A stretch of 7,498 nucleotides of DNA from Clostridiales bacterium (GTDB lineage Bacteria > Bacillota > Clostridia > Oscillospirales > Acutalibacteraceae), in assembly GCA_019419895.1 (NCBI GenBank), contig JAHZIE010000076.1, forward strand, positions 3,275 to 10,772. Reading direction: 5' to 3'. Under the pieces are notes generated by a model that was not told the origin of the DNA, did not search any database, and worked only from the letters and a program-made list of their open reading frames with translations. Positions 5,431-7,498 of this stretch are shown one piece after another (positions within the stretch are counted from its first letter, which is position 1; every line of letters starts with the position of its first letter). The position numbers and the translations under genes are program-made.

Positions 5431-5943
5431 TCAGCCAGGAAGAAACCACAATAGAATTCCAAAGGCGCAGAGTCCTATTCCCACACCAAGGAGGAGCCCC
5501 CACACGAGTCCCAGTCCCGCAGGTGCCCCGCAGTATGCCTTGTGAGGTTTTTCCGGGATATAGCAGACTGTCATCTGGGAATTCACTGGGAACCAATCCT
5601 CAATTGGGTTGACATGGTATTCGCATTTTCTCGTTTGATAGCGATGCAGACGATATTTTTCATCGATCTCCCAGTCCGCCTTCGCGTGTTTGACGCTGTT
5701 GTACAGAATGGCCCGGTATCTTTGTACGCACTGGTATTCTCTGCCGTCTACCCAGTAAGACACAACCGCACAGGGATAGGACATGTTTTCCGTATGCCGC
5801 CACCGATGTCCTATCACCGTCCCGTTGATCCTTCCAGTATATTTTTTCCGCCCTTTTTTATCATAAACCAATAAAACCGCCGCAACAATCACCAACACAA
5901 TTCCAATTACGGCTATGAATACCCCCGCTTGCTGATTGCTCAT
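5431..5943 (-). CDS. two-TM protein resembling the DUF3592 family
   Basis: A 170-residue protein of unknown function. Helix 1 (about 8-27) is followed by a positive stretch D-K-K-G-R-K-K, then a beta-rich domain (about 35-135), then helix 2 (about 144-168). The positive residues after helix 1 suggest that the middle domain faces the cytoplasm. The pattern T-G-x-I-x-G-T-V-I-G, then Y-P-x-x-x-Y-x-V-D-G-x-E-Y, then a late V-x-Y-I-P-E-K-P-x-K-A resembles DUF3592 proteins, in which two membrane helices flank such a domain. Six cysteines lie in the mature chain. The ATG has an AAGGGAG ribosome-binding site about 10 nt upstream. It lies 130 bases after the NUDIX gene on the same strand with no clear terminator between, so they might share a transcript. 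The family assignment is from pattern only. Confidence 0.75.
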   Translation of the reverse strand: MSNQQAGVFIAVIGIVLVIVAAVLLVYDKKGRKKYTGRINGTVIGHRWRHTENMSYPCAVVSYWVDGREYQCVQRYRAILYNSVKHAKADWEIDEKYRLHRYQTRKCEYHVNPIEDWFPVNSQMTVCYIPEKPHKAYCGAPAGLGLVWGLLLGVGIGLCAFGILLWFLPG

Positions 5944-5970
5944 CTTCCCGCTCCCTTCCTGTTTCCGTTC

Positions 5971-5993
5971 TCTTTCCGTGGGGAAAGACCACG
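5971..5993. other. two mutually exclusive short hairpins before the DUF3592-like gene
   Basis: TCTTTCC (5971-5977)/GGAAAGA (5982-5988) and CCGTGG (5976-5981)/CCACG (5989-5993) share bases and cannot both form. They lie 28-50 bases upstream of the minus-strand start codon, in its predicted leader. No U run follows on either strand. This may be chance. Confidence 0.3.
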
Positions 5994-6073
5994 TAAAATA
6001 AGGATATTGGTCTTCTTTCCTCTATCTTTGCCTTTTTATCTCCCAGAACTTTTCTTTTTCTCTTCAGTTGAAC

Positions 6074-6577
6074 TCAGGAATTTTCCTTTTCCTTCCACCA
6101 TGCCCGCAGCATAGAAAGATATTCCTCGCTTTTATTCACCTTCAGAAGGGAAAAATACTCTTCCGGCTCAGCGAACCGGACCTGCTCCACCTCTTCCTCC
6201 TGCAAAATACAGTCCTCCAGCCGGATAGAGCATTCTTGAGCGTAAATATCCTGCAGGACATGGTATTCCGGCAGGCAAAATCTTGCAAGCAGTTCCGGCC
6301 CTTCCTGAATCAGGGATAATCCCAATTCTTCCTTAACCTCACGCATAATGGCATTTCTGCTGCTTTCTCCCGCCTGTACACGGCCTCCTGTCGAATCCCA
6401 CTGTCCGGGATAATACTTTTTCTTGGCCGAACGCTTCTGCATAAGAAAAGTTCTTTCAGGCGTATAAAGATGGATCTGCACCATAAGGGAGTATTCTCCT
6501 TCACGAAGCTTCTCGCCGTCACAGAAGGTTCTTCCCAAAGGCACCCCTCTGCTGTCCAGGATATCCCACTTTTCCAT
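6074..6577 (-). CDS. NUDIX hydrolase, isopentenyl-diphosphate-isomerase-like branch
   Basis: A 167-residue soluble protein with a complete NUDIX box at residues 65-87: G65, E71, R79-E80, E83-E84, G86, fitting GX5EX7REUXEEXGU with no missing metal-binding residue. NUDIX enzymes hydrolyse a nucleoside diphosphate linked to another group, using Mg2+ or Mn2+. The N-terminus (E-K-W-D-I-L-D, then G-R-T near 15-17 and L-x-x-G-E-Y near 24-29) and F-L-M-Q-K-R-S (44-50) are those of the branch that includes type I isopentenyl-diphosphate isomerase and YfcD-like proteins. Many members of that branch are not isomerases, so no substrate is assigned. The ATG is preceded by AAAGGAG with good spacing. It is divergent from the cotJ operon across 127 bases. 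Confidence 0.93.
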   Translation of the reverse strand: MEKWDILDSRGVPLGRTFCDGEKLREGEYSLMVQIHLYTPERTFLMQKRSAKKKYYPGQWDSTGGRVQAGESSRNAIMREVKEELGLSLIQEGPELLARFCLPEYHVLQDIYAQECSIRLEDCILQEEEVEQVRFAEPEEYFSLLKVNKSEEYLSMLRAWWKEKENS

Positions 6578-6641
6578 ATACTTTCTCCTTTCTACTATTT
6601 TTAAAAAAGAAAAATCACCTTTCTCTTTTTCTTCTCATACC

Positions 6642-6673
6642 TTGGTAATGACACCAATCCATCCTCCAATCCA
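6642..6673. promoter_or_regulatory. inverted and direct repeats between the NUDIX gene and cotJA
   Basis: TTGGT (6642-6646) and ACCAA (6653-6657) form an inverted repeat with a 6-base centre, and CCAATCCA occurs twice (6654-6661 and 6666-6673), 12 bases apart. This is operator-like, in the region that must hold the promoters of both divergent genes. No regulator can be named. Confidence 0.3.
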
Positions 6674-6704
6674 GTTATGTCAAATCCTGAAAGGAGAAAA
6701 AATT

Positions 6705-6917
6705 ATGAATTTTGATATGGATACACTTTCTGTCCTTTCTAATAGGAAGAAAGATGATTCTGACAGCGTTTTCCCAAAAGATCCCTCTCTGGCCATGGCG
6801 TATGTACCCATGCAACAGCTGAAAAACACCTATCAGCCGGAGCAGGGCTGGGACAACGGCACCATTTTCCCTGAGCTGAACAAACCATTTTATGGAAGCA
6901 GGAGGGAACCAAGATGA
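6705..6917 (+). CDS. cotJA: spore coat-associated protein CotJA
   Basis: A 70-residue protein, first gene of the cotJ operon. The recognisable block is residues 31-64: M-A-Y-V-P-M-Q-Q, then Y-Q-P-E-Q-G, then G-T-I-F-P-E-L-N-K-P-F-Y-G, the conserved CotJA signature. In Bacillus subtilis CotJA is needed to assemble CotJC into the spore coat and is made in the mother cell. The start is ATG at 6705, because AAAGGAG lies 8-10 nt upstream; a longer frame from 6642 has no ribosome-binding site and includes that very site as codons. The stop overlaps the cotJB start as ATGA, so the two are translationally coupled. I saw no convincing sigma-E promoter; CATACCTT (6636-6643) is a partial -10 match lacking a -35. 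Confidence 0.94.
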   Translation: MNFDMDTLSVLSNRKKDDSDSVFPKDPSLAMAYVPMQQLKNTYQPEQGWDNGTIFPELNKPFYGSRREPR

Positions 6918-7174
6918 ATGAAAAAGAAATGCTGCTCAGACGTCTGAGCGCCCTCGACTTCGCGATCTGGGAACTTCATATCTTTCTTAACACTCATCCC
7001 AATAACACCCAGGCATTGGAGCAATATAATGATTATAATGAGAAACGAATGGTTCTGCAAGAGGAATACGAGCAGAAATTCGGTCCTCTTCCCTTTGAAT
7101 GCCGCAGCGACGAACAAAAGTGGACCTGGGTAAATTCCCCATGGCCCTGGGAAAATGAAAAGGGGGTGAACTGA
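6914..7174 (+). CDS. cotJB: spore coat protein CotJB
   Basis: An 86-residue protein of the usual CotJB length. It has the typical helical opening L-L-R-R-L-S-A-L-D-F-A-I-W-E-L-H-I-F-L-N-T-H-P and the tryptophan-rich end W-T-W-V-N-S-P-W-P-W-E seen across the family. CotJB is a small coat component encoded between CotJA and CotJC, and its molecular role is not well defined. The start overlaps the cotJA stop by 4 nt. AGGAGGGAACC-type sequence just upstream (about 6900-6910) supplies the ribosome-binding site. It ends 2 nt before the cotJC ATG, and its last codons contain the AAGGGGG that would serve as the cotJC ribosome-binding site. Confidence 0.94.
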   Translation: MNEKEMLLRRLSALDFAIWELHIFLNTHPNNTQALEQYNDYNEKRMVLQEEYEQKFGPLPFECRSDEQKWTWVNSPWPWENEKGVN

Positions 7175-7176
7175 AT

Positions 7177-7498
7177 ATGTGGAGTTACGAGAAAAAGCTG
7201 CAGTACCCTGTCCGCTCTTGCCAAGATGATTATTACGCAGTATGGAGGACCGGACGGAGAGCTTGGAGCCTCACTTCGATATCTCAGTCAACGTTTTTCT
7301 ATGCCATATAATGAATTAAAAGCCACCTTGACTGATATAGGTACAGAAGAACTGGGGCATTTAGAAATGATCGGTTCTATTGTCTATCAGTTAACACGCA
7401 ACCTCTCTGAAGAAGAAATTCAAAAAAGCGGGTTCGCGGATTATTTTGTAGATCATACCACCGGAATTTATCCAAATTCCGCTTCCGGCGTTCCTTTC
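7177..7498 (+). pseudogene. cotJC: CotJC, manganese-catalase-like coat protein, frameshifted and cut by edge
   Basis: CotJC belongs to the di-manganese catalase family and sits in the spore coat. ATG at 7177 has AAGGGGG 8 nt upstream and starts correctly with M-W-S-Y-E-K-K-L-Q-Y-P-V-R, but that frame then turns to nonsense and stops at 7309-7311 after 44 residues. The rest of the protein is intact in the next frame from about 7217 to the edge: L-A-K-M-I-I-T-Q-Y-G-G-P-D-G-E-L-G-A, then the metal-site segment D-I-G-T-E-E-L-G-H-L-E-M, then Y-P-N-S-A-S-G-V-P-F. Normal CotJC has about seven residues between Y-P-V-(K/R) and (L/M)-A-K; here a single base remains, so about 20 nt look deleted. Downstream ATG 7226 is in the right frame but has no ribosome-binding site. 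A sequencing or assembly error remains possible. Confidence 0.88.

Noticed and set aside
6636..6643. CATACCTT as a sigma-E -10 box for cotJ
   Set aside because: Only a partial match, with no acceptable -35 at the right distance.
6642..6704. Upstream start giving CotJA 21 extra residues
   Set aside because: ATG 6705 has a good AAAGGAG site, which the longer frame would translate as codons; the extra residues do not look like CotJA.

Overview
The window looks like a chromosomal segment of a spore-forming, low-to-mid GC clostridium, most likely a gut Lachnospiraceae-type organism. Three things point there: a V/A-type ATPase operon in the order small coiled-coil subunit - C - I, a cotJA-cotJB-cotJC spore-coat operon, and Gram-positive ribosome-binding sites and promoters. 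This placement is inferred from gene families and was not tested by a search. No CRISPR array, tRNA, rRNA, insertion sequence or prophage gene was seen.

Layout. Positions 1-2279 (minus strand) hold the first genes of a V/A-type ATPase operon, read leftwards and leaving the window at base 1: a small peripheral-stalk-type subunit split into two overlapping frames (2279-2166 and 2169-1975), subunit C (1970-900) and the N-terminal 298 residues of subunit I (895-1). Positions 2280-2634 form a divergent control region. It contains back-to-back sigma-A-type promoters with overlapping -35 boxes and a long inverted-repeat leader at the very 5' end of the ATPase mRNA. On the plus strand follow a GtrA-family membrane protein (2635-3087), a strong intrinsic terminator (3171-3230) and a MATE-family exporter (3317-4726). 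Positions 4727-5430 are about 700 bases without a convincing gene. They hold a small-RNA-like unit ending in a strong plus-strand terminator (about 4925-5001), a second terminator-like hairpin and a run of three inverted repeats. On the minus strand come a two-TM protein resembling the DUF3592 family (5943-5431) and an Idi-like NUDIX hydrolase (6577-6074). The right end carries cotJA (6705-6917), cotJB (6914-7174) and cotJC (7177 to beyond the edge) on the plus strand.

How the genes relate. The ATPase genes are tightly coupled (one 4-nt overlap, then two 4-nt gaps) and build one membrane rotary machine. The cotJ genes are equally tight and act in the spore coat, where CotJC is a manganese-catalase-like protein. 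The GtrA, MATE, DUF3592-like and NUDIX genes between them look like independent units.

Two genes appear broken. cotJC has lost about 20 nt near its start and its conserved body is out of frame. The small ATPase subunit is interrupted by what looks like one missing A in a short A run, although an ATGA overlap could let both halves be made. I found no clearly new multi-gene system. The most interesting candidates are the structured leader of the ATPase operon, the shared -35 divergent promoter, the small-RNA-like unit near 4925-5001 and the two frame lesions.
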